A stretch of DNA of 64,000 nt from JBFWRI01 sp050248995 (GTDB lineage: Bacteria; Pseudomonadota; Alphaproteobacteria; JAIXQD01). This document shows, piece by piece, positions 27,574-36,138 of this stretch (positions are counted from its first letter, which is position 1; each line of letters opens with the position of its first letter). Below the pieces are notes generated by a model. That model had not been told where the DNA came from, ran no database searches, and saw only the letters and a list, made by a program, of their open reading frames with translations. The stretch covers positions 1-64,000 of the forward strand of contig JBFWRI010000002.1 of the NCBI GenBank assembly GCA_050248995.1, written 5' to 3'. Position numbers and translations under genes: made by a program.

Positions 27574-28746
27574 CTAGCGCTCGACCAGCAGGGCAACACC
27601 CATACCGCCGCCGATGCACAGTGCAGCAAGTCCTTTCTTGGCATCGCGGCGCTGCATTTCATGCAACAATGTCACCAGAATGCGGCAACCGCTGGCACCG
27701 ATCGGGTGACCTAGTGCAATCGCGCCGCCGTTGACGTTGGTCTTTGATGTATCAACACCCAATTCCTTAATAACGGCCAGTGACTGCGCAGCGAAAGCTT
27801 CGTTCAGCTCGATCAGGTCAACATCGTTCAGCGACCAACCGGCTTTTTCCAACGCTGCTTTCACAGCCGGCACCGGGCCAAGCCCCATGGTGGCCGGGTC
27901 AACGCCTGCCGTTGCAAAACCGGCGATGCGCGCCAGCGGCGTCAGGCCACGTTTCTTGGCTTCGTCAGCTGTCATCAGCACAACTGCTGCAGCACCGTCG
28001 TTGATGCCGCTGGCGTTACCGGCTGTTACCGTGCCATCGGGCTTAAAGGCCGGCTTCAGCTTGCCCAACGCCTCGGCTGTGCTACCGGCGCGCGGGAATT
28101 CGTCATTGGCAATCGTTATGTCTTCCTTGCGACCTTTGATGACAATCGGCAGGATCTCATCGGCAAACTTGCCGCCCTTCATAGCGGCTTCAGCCTTTTG
28201 CTGACTGGCGGCCGAAAACTCATCCTGCTGCTGGCGCGTGATCTGGTATTGTTCGGCCAGGTTTTCAGCCGTGATGCCCATGTGGTAATTGTTGAAAACA
28301 TCCCACAGGCCGTCCTTGATCATGCTGTCGACCATCCTAGCGTCGCCCATTTTGACGCCATCACGGATATTCATGACGTGCGGCGCCTGGCTCATGCTTT
28401 CCTGACCGCCCACAACCATGATACTGGCATCGCCCGCCTTGATGGCCTGTGCGCCCAGCGCAACAGCACGCAGCCCGCTGCCGCATACCTGGTTAATCGT
28501 CACAGCTGTCTTTTCCTTCGGCACACCAGCGGCAATCGCTGCCTGACGGGCCGGGTTCTGACCAACACCTGCGGTTAGCACCTGCCCCATGATGACTTCG
28601 GTCACATCGGCGGCTGTAACCTTGGCGCGCTTTAGCGCTTCGGTGATAACTGCCGAGCCCAGCTGGACCGCCGACTGGCTGGCAAGCCCCCCGTTGAAAT
28701 TGCCGATCGCGGTCCGAACGGCGCTGACGATTACGATATCTGACAT
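27574..28746 (-). CDS. phaA: Acetyl-CoA acetyltransferase (beta-ketothiolase)
   Basis: The 390-residue thiolase has the active-site cysteine in NQVCGSGLRA near residue 89. The histidine motif NVNGGAIALGHPIGASG and the C-terminal second cysteine CIGGGMGVA are also present. It condenses two acetyl-CoA molecules to acetoacetyl-CoA for PHB synthesis. Its length is typical. It lies upstream of the eight-cysteine and cupin genes, and phbB completes the pathway. A general thiolase of fatty-acid metabolism is conceivable, but the PhaC, PhbB and PhaR neighbours make PhaA the best call. Confidence 0.92.
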   Translation of the reverse strand: MSDIVIVSAVRTAIGNFNGGLASQSAVQLGSAVITEALKRAKVTAADVTEVIMGQVLTAGVGQNPARQAAIAAGVPKEKTAVTINQVCGSGLRAVALGAQAIKAGDASIMVVGGQESMSQAPHVMNIRDGVKMGDARMVDSMIKDGLWDVFNNYHMGITAENLAEQYQITRQQQDEFSAASQQKAEAAMKGGKFADEILPIVIKGRKEDITIANDEFPRAGSTAEALGKLKPAFKPDGTVTAGNASGINDGAAAVVLMTADEAKKRGLTPLARIAGFATAGVDPATMGLGPVPAVKAALEKAGWSLNDVDLIELNEAFAAQSLAVIKELGVDTSKTNVNGGAIALGHPIGASGCRILVTLLHEMQRRDAKKGLAALCIGGGMGVALLVER

Positions 28747-28880
28747 AAGTATCTCCCTCTGCCGATAATTTAGCGCCTTTCAACGGCGGCACCAGCCTGT
28801 CTTTTTAGGCCAGAAATCAATGGGCTTGGCCTGTTAGTCCAGTTAGGCGACTTTGCATATGCCGACACACGCAGTTAATT

Positions 28881-29888
28881 TTAAGAAAATTGCCCGCGCA
28901 GCCATGCGAGGATCGGTTCGCGCACAAGTGACGCTGATTGTCGTCCAACGATCATGCCAACGTGCCCCAATGGCACCGGCAATGGCTCGCCCTGCGGCAG
29001 AAAATCAACCAACGGCTGCGCAGCGCGCAGTGGTACAACCTGATCGCGTTCGGGCAACACAACAAGCGCCGGCACATTGATGCCTTCAGGCTTTACAATA
29101 GTGCCATCAACGCTCCACGAACCTCGATACGTTGCGTTATTCTGGAACCAGTCAATCAGGCATGTCTGCGCCACATGCGCCGGCAGTTCGATGCCGCCAT
29201 TCAGCCAGTCTTCAATCGCCACAAACAGTTCATCACAACCATCCTTGCCGGCTTTTTTGAACTTCTCGAACACCGCCATCGGCTGCATCAGGCTGAACAG
29301 GGTCTGGATCATATCAACCGTCAACGCATTGCCCTGGTTTATCCAGGGCTGGTAACTGGCGGTCATGTTGGCAAGGCCAAGGCGTGTGGGCACAGGATAG
29401 GCGTAAAAATCCCACGGCGTTGCCATAAGGATCAGTGCATCAACTTTTTCCAACGCGGCCGCCGCCAGTGCACTAAGGCCACCCATGCAGTAACCCAACA
29501 GCACAACGCGCTTATACTTACGCCGCGCCTGCGCAATTACCGGCACAACGTATGTTGTGATGTAGTCATCAAATGTAAACTCTTTCTCGCTGGTGCCCGG
29601 CAAGCCCCAATCCAGCAGCCACGCCGGGAACTGCTCTGCCAGCGCCCGCATAAAACTGTTATGCGGCAGCAAATCAAGAATGGTCGAACGGTTGATATGC
29701 GACGGCACCACCAGCAGCAGCGTATCGCCTTCAACCTGCGTATAATCAAGCACGCGCGCAGCGCCCTGTTCCCAGATAACTTTCGGCGATGATGGTGGCG
29801 CGGGGTGCGGTGCCTGCTGGTACGCCTCAACACCTTTCAGCCACAGCTGCAGGTCGCCCATGCTGGCCTGCGCGGCGGCATAGAACAT
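28881..29888 (-). CDS. phaC: Polyhydroxyalkanoate synthase, PhaC (class III/IV-like)
   Basis: This is a 335-residue alpha/beta hydrolase if it starts at the ATG at 29886-29888, just after the phaE-like stop. The frame is open further upstream but overlaps that gene. The nucleophile cysteine sits in the lipase-like box GYCMGGLSALA, the aspartate in LPERDQVVP and the histidine in LGHVGMIVG, the PhaC triad. The size is that of class III/IV catalytic subunits, which need a partner; the large class I form has about 590 residues. It polymerises (R)-3-hydroxyacyl-CoA into PHB on granules. The upstream gene would provide the partner. Confidence 0.85.
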   Translation of the reverse strand: MFYAAAQASMGDLQLWLKGVEAYQQAPHPAPPSSPKVIWEQGAARVLDYTQVEGDTLLLVVPSHINRSTILDLLPHNSFMRALAEQFPAWLLDWGLPGTSEKEFTFDDYITTYVVPVIAQARRKYKRVVLLGYCMGGLSALAAAALEKVDALILMATPWDFYAYPVPTRLGLANMTASYQPWINQGNALTVDMIQTLFSLMQPMAVFEKFKKAGKDGCDELFVAIEDWLNGGIELPAHVAQTCLIDWFQNNATYRGSWSVDGTIVKPEGINVPALVVLPERDQVVPLRAAQPLVDFLPQGEPLPVPLGHVGMIVGRQSASLVREPILAWLRGQFS

Positions 29889-29898
29889 TTCCGAGGGA

Positions 29899-30333
29899 TC
29901 AAACGCGGCGCTTAAGCCGTTCGAGCTCAGTTTCCATTTTGACCAGTCGTTCGTGGAGAAACTCCACGCGCCGGGCCAGCTCTGCGAATAGAACATCGCG
30001 CTCGCCAGATGCAGCCCGAGCGGCCGCGGCAGGTGCTGCCGTGCCAGTGGATTGCGCTGTTGGTTTGTGCTCATGCGGTGTCTCGGTCGGCGAAGCGGAT
30101 TGAATGGCCCAGCTTGCCATAAACTTTTCCCATCCTTCCATCCAATTCGCGTTCATCGCGGCATCGGGCGCCGGCGAAGAAGCATCGGGCGCAGGATTTT
30201 CAGACTTTGTTTCGGAAGCAGGCGCGGCGGAAGCCGGCTGTGTCATGGCTGTTGCAAAGGTTTTCCAGCCTTCCTGCCACATCTGCAGCATGTTCTGGGC
30301 AATCTGTGTATAATCAGGTTGTTGCTGTGTCAT
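29899..30333 (-). CDS. Short PhaE-like (or PhaR-type) PHA synthase partner, putative
   Basis: The 144-residue protein is immediately upstream of phaC. It begins with an amphipathic helix (YTQIAQNMLQMWQEGWKTFATAMTQ) and has a long Ala/Pro/Ser/Glu disordered centre. It ends in a coiled-coil helix (LFAELARRVEFLHERLVKMETELERLKRRV) like the C-terminus of the PhaE/PhaR subunits that activate class III/IV synthases. PhaE is usually over 300 residues and class IV PhaR about 200, so this one is short. It could also be a phasin, although phasins are rarely paired directly with PhaC in this way. The role follows from position and helix pattern. Confidence 0.6.
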   Translation of the reverse strand: MTQQQPDYTQIAQNMLQMWQEGWKTFATAMTQPASAAPASETKSENPAPDASSPAPDAAMNANWMEGWEKFMASWAIQSASPTETPHEHKPTAQSTGTAAPAAAARAASGERDVLFAELARRVEFLHERLVKMETELERLKRRV

Positions 30334-30407
30334 GCCTGAAAACTAGCAAAAAATTGAGGCTGGCGGAAGGCATTCCAAGTTACTATAGTTAATACCCAGA
30401 GGGCCTT

Positions 30408-30932
30408 ATGACTGAACCGGTAATCATCAAGAAGTACGCCAACCGCCGTCTTTATAATACAGCTTCAAGCACCTACGTCACGCTTGAGACGCTGGCCGAA
30501 ATGGTTCGTGATAATATCGATTTTATCGTCTACGACGCCAAGAGCGGCGAAGACCTGACGCGCTCGGTGCTGACCCAGATTATCGTTGAACAGGAAGCTA
30601 AGGGCACCAACCTGCTGCCGATCGGGTTCCTGCGCCAGTTGATCAGCATGTACGGCGGCAATATGCAATGGGCCGTGCCGGGCTATCTTGACGAGATGAT
30701 GAAGCACTTCGGCGAACAGCAGAAGCAGCTGCAAAGCACCTTCCAGCAAAGTTTCGGCAAACTATTCCCACCGGGCTCGCCCATGGAAGCCATCAGCAAA
30801 CAGAATATGGCCCTGTTCGAACAAATGGCCGGCTTCTTCATGCCGTTCAAGCAAGCGAACGACAAAGAGCGTGAAGAGACGCTGAACGCGTTGAAGCAAA
30901 AAATGTCGAGCATGGAACGCGGCGAAAGCTAG
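30408..30932 (+). CDS. phaR: PHB synthesis repressor PhaR
   Basis: The 174-residue protein matches PhaR almost word for word: IIKKYANRRLYNTASSTYVTLETLAEMVRDNIDFIVYDAKSGEDLTRSVLTQIIVEQE, then LPIGFLRQLISMYGGNMQW. The first 60 residues form the DNA-binding PHB_acc_N domain and the rest binds PHB. PhaR represses phasin and its own gene and is released when it binds polymer. It is divergent from the phaE-like-phaC pair, so a shared promoter region of about 75 bp could be its operator. The C-terminus overlaps the next gene's stop by four bases on the opposite strand. Confidence 0.95.
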   Translation: MTEPVIIKKYANRRLYNTASSTYVTLETLAEMVRDNIDFIVYDAKSGEDLTRSVLTQIIVEQEAKGTNLLPIGFLRQLISMYGGNMQWAVPGYLDEMMKHFGEQQKQLQSTFQQSFGKLFPPGSPMEAISKQNMALFEQMAGFFMPFKQANDKEREETLNALKQKMSSMERGES

Positions 30933-31708
30933 GCTTCCGGTTTCTCGCCTGCGGCACTCTTTTTCTGCCGGCGCGCTGCATTATCCGGCGCTATCTGTGC
31001 ATAATTGAATTTAATACCAGCCGCCTTCAATGTGGCGATGTTACCTGCGCTGCGGATACCTTCCAGAACCACGTCTTTGCCGTTAGCTCTGACAACCGCC
31101 GATATCTGTTTCATCATGGCAAGCGGCGGTTTTTCCGGGGTTCTCAGGGCCGCACCGACATCCCGGCCGGAAAACTTCAGGCCATCGCTAAGCCCAACAA
31201 TCGGTGAGACAACATTGGTATTTTTCCAGCGCCCCCTTGGATAATCATCCAGCAGGATTTTCCCGCCAGCGCGGTGCACGGCATCAATAAATTTGTACAG
31301 GTCTTTATCAGCGATGCCGAGTCCTTTTTCAGTCAGCTCGGCTTTCAGGCGCTTTGCAGCTTTCGGATAGTTCGCCAGCATGGCCGCAACGTTCTGTACA
31401 AAGCGCGGCTGGGCCGCTGATTGCGGGGAAATATTCGCGCTCAAGACTTCCTTATGGCTTTTATCAAGTGTCTGCAGGACCAGTTCAAGATTGATTGCAT
31501 CAAACCACTCTGTCTCACCGGTTTTCTCAAGTGCGCAGACGATGTGTCCTGACGTGCCAAGCTGGTTCTGCGTGAACAACGGATGCTCTAGGAAAGCCTC
31601 ATCATACTTGTGCTCCATCGACTGGCCGTTCACCGCATAAATTGGGGCCCGGTCCAAGCTGAATTTTGCTGGGTCGATTTCCGCGTAAGCGTCCGGGATA
31701 CGGTACAT
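30929..31708 (-). CDS. Degenerate EAL-domain protein
   Basis: The 259-residue protein keeps the outline of an EAL phosphodiesterase domain but lacks its key residues. NISPQSAAQPRFVQN matches the L.VNLS block. ILLDDYPRG replaces DDFG.G, GLKFSGRDV replaces the K.D.. segment, and VVLEGIRSAGNI keeps the glutamate helix. No E(A/T)L signature is present. Such domains often bind c-di-GMP, or a protein partner, without cleaving it. It is on the minus strand, 63 bp after a full GGDEF-EAL gene, so it may be co-transcribed. A protein-interaction role is inferred. Confidence 0.65.
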   Translation of the reverse strand: MYRIPDAYAEIDPAKFSLDRAPIYAVNGQSMEHKYDEAFLEHPLFTQNQLGTSGHIVCALEKTGETEWFDAINLELVLQTLDKSHKEVLSANISPQSAAQPRFVQNVAAMLANYPKAAKRLKAELTEKGLGIADKDLYKFIDAVHRAGGKILLDDYPRGRWKNTNVVSPIVGLSDGLKFSGRDVGAALRTPEKPPLAMMKQISAVVRANGKDVVLEGIRSAGNIATLKAAGIKFNYAQIAPDNAARRQKKSAAGEKPEA

Positions 31709-31771
31709 GGGCGGTAGTGTGGCACACCCGCCCCGTGGAACAAAATCCTAATTTTAGCGTGGAACAGGCTG

Positions 31772-33499
31772 TTAAACTGCCAGCGTCAGCATGCCGGTTG
31801 ATTGCAGGAAGGCAGCGGCCTTTTCGTCTTCTGTCTTTTTGGTTGGCATTTCAATCTGGGCCTGACCGAAGAAGTACCCCTGCATTTGTGTCACGCCATG
31901 GCGCTGCAGCCATGCGGCTTCTTTCTCGGTTTCAACGAATTCGGCAACCGTTTCAAGGTTCATGTTCTGCGCCATTGCCAAAATCGACTTCACCATCACC
32001 TGGTTTTGTGCGCTGTCAACGATGCCTTTGATCAGACTTCCGTCGATCTTCACCTTGTCAACTGCCAGTTGTTGCAAGTGTTGCAGCGACGTATAACCGG
32101 CACCATAATCATCCAGTGCGACCTTGGAGCCAATCTCGTGCATCAGGGCCACGAAACGGCGCGTATCTGTCAGGTCGTTGACGGCTGCTGTTTCGGTGAT
32201 TTCCCAGATGATACGTTCGGCAATCGTGCGTTCGTCTTTCAGCAGGGCGTGCAGGTAATCCTGGAAGGTCGTACTTGAAACCGTGGCAGCCGACAGGTTA
32301 ACCGACAGCTTCAGGGCAGGTTCGCCGCGCAGGGCGGCCATGGCAAGGCCCACGACATAACGGTCCAGTTCCTGTGCTAGACCATTCTGTTCGAACGCCT
32401 GGATAAGCTTCCAGGCCGAAATGTAAGTACCGTCCGGCTGGCGCAGGCGCAGCAGGGCCTCATGAAACGCAATGCGGCCGTCGAAAGCTGAAACAATCGG
32501 CTGGTAGGCCAGCACCAGGTCCTGGGCTGCCATGGCTTGCCGGAAGCGTTCGATATCCCCGAGGCTGGCAAGGTTATGCGTGCGGCGGTCTTCTGACGGC
32601 TCATAGAAGCGATATGAACCACGTCCCCCAGCGCGTGCCGTCTTCAGCGCCTGTTCGGCGCGCGTCAGCGCTTCGATGCCATCCGTGGCAAGCAAGGGCA
32701 GCGCGATGCCGCCAGCCGAGACGGATACGTTCACAGCGCATTCCTGTGTGACAAAGTGTTCATCACGGAAGGCCTGCAGGATTTTCTGCGTTACCGCTTC
32801 GGCAGCTGTCTGATCATGATCCGGCAGCCAGATACCAAAACCGTCGCCGCCAGTACGGGCAATCAAGGTTCCTTCTGGAAGCTGCTTTTCGAGGCGCTGA
32901 ACGGCCGCACGTAGCAAATCGTTCACTGCATTCGGCCCCAGCGCCTCATTCAGGAAGGTCATGTTATCGACGCTGACGATCATCATGCTGCCGCTGATGC
33001 GGTCACGGATCACATGTGTCAGCGTTTCTTCCAGTGACTGGCGGTTCGGTCGGCCAGTCTGCGCATCGAACCGCGCGGCGAATTCTGCCACCTCGGCGCG
33101 CATTACATACGGTTCGATGAACGTTAGAATGCCGCGCGCACGCAGCGGAATGCCGCTGACGGCTGTTTCAATCCGGCCAGCATCGCGCACCCATACGTAG
33201 CGGTTATCGGCAAGCCGCAACCGGTATTCCATCTGGTAAGAACCACTCGCCGCAAGAGCGCGCACCAGTTCGGCAGCGAACGTTTCCGCATCAGCTTCAT
33301 GGATGTGGCTGCGATAACTTAATCTAGCGTCGGTGGCCGAAGGCAATTCGCCGCCGCCGAATTTCTCAGATTTTGTCAGCCATAAAAGGAAACTCTGTGC
33401 CAGTGGATCACGCTCGTAAGCGGCGATCCCAGCATGCTCAAGAAGAGCCGGCGCAACATCGGCAGCCGTTTTTACTAAATGCACTTTACTATCAACCAT
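31772..33499 (-). CDS. GGDEF-EAL domain protein, probable c-di-GMP phosphodiesterase
   Basis: The 575-residue protein has three modules. Residues 1-140 form a PAS-like sensor (RYVWVRDAGRIET). Residues 140-300 are a GGDEF domain with RTGGDGFGIW, where the second E of GGDEF is replaced, so cyclase activity is unlikely. Residues 310-560 are an EAL domain with FHEALLRLR, LSVNLSA, WEITETA, DDYGAGYTSL and VDKVKIDG, all the catalytic residues for c-di-GMP hydrolysis. The degenerate GGDEF may bind GTP to regulate it, as in other proteins of this type. The protein is soluble, with no membrane span. It is upstream of the degenerate EAL gene. Confidence 0.85.
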   Translation of the reverse strand: MVDSKVHLVKTAADVAPALLEHAGIAAYERDPLAQSFLLWLTKSEKFGGGELPSATDARLSYRSHIHEADAETFAAELVRALAASGSYQMEYRLRLADNRYVWVRDAGRIETAVSGIPLRARGILTFIEPYVMRAEVAEFAARFDAQTGRPNRQSLEETLTHVIRDRISGSMMIVSVDNMTFLNEALGPNAVNDLLRAAVQRLEKQLPEGTLIARTGGDGFGIWLPDHDQTAAEAVTQKILQAFRDEHFVTQECAVNVSVSAGGIALPLLATDGIEALTRAEQALKTARAGGRGSYRFYEPSEDRRTHNLASLGDIERFRQAMAAQDLVLAYQPIVSAFDGRIAFHEALLRLRQPDGTYISAWKLIQAFEQNGLAQELDRYVVGLAMAALRGEPALKLSVNLSAATVSSTTFQDYLHALLKDERTIAERIIWEITETAAVNDLTDTRRFVALMHEIGSKVALDDYGAGYTSLQHLQQLAVDKVKIDGSLIKGIVDSAQNQVMVKSILAMAQNMNLETVAEFVETEKEAAWLQRHGVTQMQGYFFGQAQIEMPTKKTEDEKAAAFLQSTGMLTLAV

Positions 33500-33762
33500 A
33501 ATATACTGACCCCATAATCACTCTCCCGAACGCCCCCCTTGAGCTCAACAGTGTTCCCGCACCCTCTGGTCGGATTGCCATTGACTGTTCAGGCTTATTT
33601 CCCATCCTTAGGGTCTCAGATGGGGGTTAATGGGTATTAAATACGAGTTCGAAACAAGTATTTAGATGTAATATTTATATTTAACAATGAGTTAAGGAAA
33701 AACCCAAGTAATTCAAATCATTGGCCACATACTTTTGTATGCGGGCCAGACTACAAAATTCC

Positions 33763-34710
33763 CTAGAATTTGGTTGATTTGGCCGCACTCATACGAGCCG
33801 TCTGCTTGTCGATGAACGTATTGATCATACCGATGCGGTTCTCGCGGATAAGCGCCCGGATCGGGTCACCGTTATTGCGCTCTTCAGTGAAGATATAACG
33901 AATGAACGGGCCTGTGGCGCCCAGCGTCTGGTGCAGGGCCGCCGTGATCCCGGTGGCCATAATGGCCGCCGCGCCGCCGCCCATTGTCTGTTCGGCCAAG
34001 TGCAAAATACCGTACATGCTTTCTTCAATCGAGCCCGCATGAACGGTAGTAATGACAAGGTGGCCGGTTGTGGCGGCACGCAATACCTGCTCGGCTGCCC
34101 GCGGGGTACGAATTTCTCCGACCAGCAGATAGCGGGGCGTCCAGCGCAGGCTGCTTTTAATGGCCTTGGCCCAGTCGTCTTCCTCATGGACCTGTACCTG
34201 ATAACAGAAGCCGTTGTTGCCTACAGCACCGTCCAGTACATATTCCACAGGGTCTTCGATAGTCAGGGCTGTGCCGCCATGGCGCTTTAAAAAATCATTC
34301 AGTAACGAGAAGGCCGTTGTTGTTTTACCCGCACCGGTAGCGCCTGAAATAATAACCAGGCCATCGCGACGGCCCAGCATTCTAAGGTTCTGAATGATGT
34401 GCGGGGCAAAACCAAGCTGCTCCATCGTCTGAACACCGGCGTTGATACGACGCAGCACCGCCCATGTTTCGCCGTTCGCCATCGTATTCACCGACACGCG
34501 GTAGCGGATGCTGGCGAAGGTGAAAATTCCTTCTTCTTTATCAAATCGTTCTTTCAGGTCCTGCGTCAGCAGAATGACATCCGGCAAAGCGGTCTGAGGA
34601 ACGGGCAGGTTTGGATGGCCGGTTTCGCGTGCGGCCGGACGGTAACGTGCCGGCGACTGCCCGTCGAGCCGGACATAGAGATCCATCACATTCAAATCAT
34701 TGAGACGCAT
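33763..34710 (-). CDS. dotB: DotB-like secretion ATPase
   Basis: The 315-residue ATPase of the PilT/VirB11 superfamily has Walker A SGATGAGKTTTAFSLLN near residue 120. LTIEDPVEYVL is the Asp box, and LLVGEIRTPRAAEQVLRAATTGHLVITTVHAGS contains Walker B and the His box. Length and order suit DotB/TraJ of type IVB systems, which energises assembly or effector export. PilT, however, is also possible. I prefer DotB because a DotA-type gene lies at 49817-53251 and no pilus genes are nearby. It is divergent from hisS, 81 bp apart, with no operon partners on its own strand. Confidence 0.75.
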   Translation of the reverse strand: MRLNDLNVMDLYVRLDGQSPARYRPAARETGHPNLPVPQTALPDVILLTQDLKERFDKEEGIFTFASIRYRVSVNTMANGETWAVLRRINAGVQTMEQLGFAPHIIQNLRMLGRRDGLVIISGATGAGKTTTAFSLLNDFLKRHGGTALTIEDPVEYVLDGAVGNNGFCYQVQVHEEDDWAKAIKSSLRWTPRYLLVGEIRTPRAAEQVLRAATTGHLVITTVHAGSIEESMYGILHLAEQTMGGGAAAIMATGITAALHQTLGATGPFIRYIFTEERNNGDPIRALIRENRIGMINTFIDKQTARMSAAKSTKF

Positions 34711-34791
34711 GTCGAAAGCCTATGGTTAGCTGCTTTAAAAACAGCTAATAAAGAAGGGTCTGACAAGCTGATTTTCCATTCCGTGAGCGTT

Positions 34792-36138
34792 ATGAGCCAA
34801 ATTATTCAACCCCGCACCCCTTCCGGCGTTATGGAACTGCTGCCGCGTGACCAGATCGCCTTCCAGCGCATCCTGGATATCATACGCTTGAACTACGAAC
34901 GTTATGGCTTCCTGCCAATCGAAACACCTGTATTTGAAGTGGCCGATGTCCTGCTGACCAAATCTGGCGGCGAGACCGAGAAGCAAGTCTATTTTGTGCA
35001 GAAGACAGGCTCGCTGGAACAGGGCCGCAAGCCCGAGCTTGCGTTACGCTTCGACCTGACGGTACCTCTTGCCCGCTATGTAGCCGAACATGAACATGAA
35101 CTTGCATTTCCGTTCCGCCGTTACCAGATCCAGCGTGTATATCGCGGCGAACGTACCCAGCGCGGCCGTGCCAACGAATTCTACCAGTGCGATATCGACA
35201 TTATCGGCAAGGATAGCCTGAGCCCTGCTTACGATGCTGAATTGCCGGCTATTATCAATGACGTCTTTACACAACTTGCTTTTGGGCCGTTCACCATCTG
35301 GTTCAGCAACCGCAAGGTCATGCTGGGTTTCCTGCAGGCGAATGGCATCCCGGTCGAAGCGCAGACACTGGCATTGCGCGAGCTGGACAAGCTGGACAAG
35401 AGCACGCCTGAGAAAGTCGCAGCAGCGCTTGTCGCTGCCGGACTGACCAGTGCGCTGGCCACACAGCTCATGGAACTCGTTCAGCCCGCCAGCAGCAATG
35501 ATGAAGTCTTGAACCGCATTGCCCGACTGCCGCAGTCGGGCACATTGGCTGAAGGATACGAAGAATTGCAAATCATGTGCGACGCACTGGCTGCGCAGGG
35601 TGTGCCACCGAAGAACGCGCGCCTGAACCTCGGCATCATCCGCGGCCTCGATTACTACACCGGCACGGTTTACGAAACCAAGATGGATGACCACCCCGAA
35701 TTCGGGAGTGTATGTGGCGGCGGCCGGTATGACAACCTCGCCGGCTATTACACCAAATCGAAACTGCCGGGGGTGGGCCTTTCAATCGGCGCCACACGCC
35801 TGTTCGAACATTATCATGCCGCCGGCTTTTTTGCCGACACGCGCAGCACGATCCAGGTGCTGGTGACGGTGATGGACGAAACACTGCTGCCTGACTACTT
35901 GAAGATCGCTCACACATTACGGCAGGGCGGGCTTGCAACCGAGGTCTTTCTGGACGGCGGCAAGATGGCAAAACAAATGAAATACGCTGATCGCGCCGCT
36001 ATCCCCGTCGCTGTCGTCATGGGCGGCGATGAAAAGTCCAAAGGCGCCGTCACCGTGAAGAACATGAAAACCGGCAGCCAGATAGAGTGCAAGGCCGGCG
36101 ACATACTGGCCACTGTAACCGCTGAACTGAAGAAATGA
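34792..36138 (+). CDS. hisS: Histidyl-tRNA synthetase
   Basis: The 448-residue class II synthetase starts at the ATG at 34792 (MSQIIQPRTPSGVMELLP). The class II motif 2 appears as YRGERTQRGRANEFYQCDID. The HisRS-specific GLDYYTGTVYE (HisA motif) and GGGRYDNLAGYY follow. The C-terminal anticodon-binding domain begins around residue 345 (IQVLVTVMD...). It charges tRNA-His. The stop overlaps the next gene's start by four bases, so the penicillin-binding-protein gene is translationally coupled. An alternative GTG start lies nine bases upstream. Confidence 0.95.
   Translation: MSQIIQPRTPSGVMELLPRDQIAFQRILDIIRLNYERYGFLPIETPVFEVADVLLTKSGGETEKQVYFVQKTGSLEQGRKPELALRFDLTVPLARYVAEHEHELAFPFRRYQIQRVYRGERTQRGRANEFYQCDIDIIGKDSLSPAYDAELPAIINDVFTQLAFGPFTIWFSNRKVMLGFLQANGIPVEAQTLALRELDKLDKSTPEKVAAALVAAGLTSALATQLMELVQPASSNDEVLNRIARLPQSGTLAEGYEELQIMCDALAAQGVPPKNARLNLGIIRGLDYYTGTVYETKMDDHPEFGSVCGGGRYDNLAGYYTKSKLPGVGLSIGATRLFEHYHAAGFFADTRSTIQVLVTVMDETLLPDYLKIAHTLRQGGLATEVFLDGGKMAKQMKYADRAAIPVAVVMGGDEKSKGAVTVKNMKTGSQIECKAGDILATVTAELKK

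Noticed and set aside
34399..34791. A long N-terminal extension of HisS
   Set aside because: It overlaps the DotB gene on the other strand and HisS families begin at the MSQ start.
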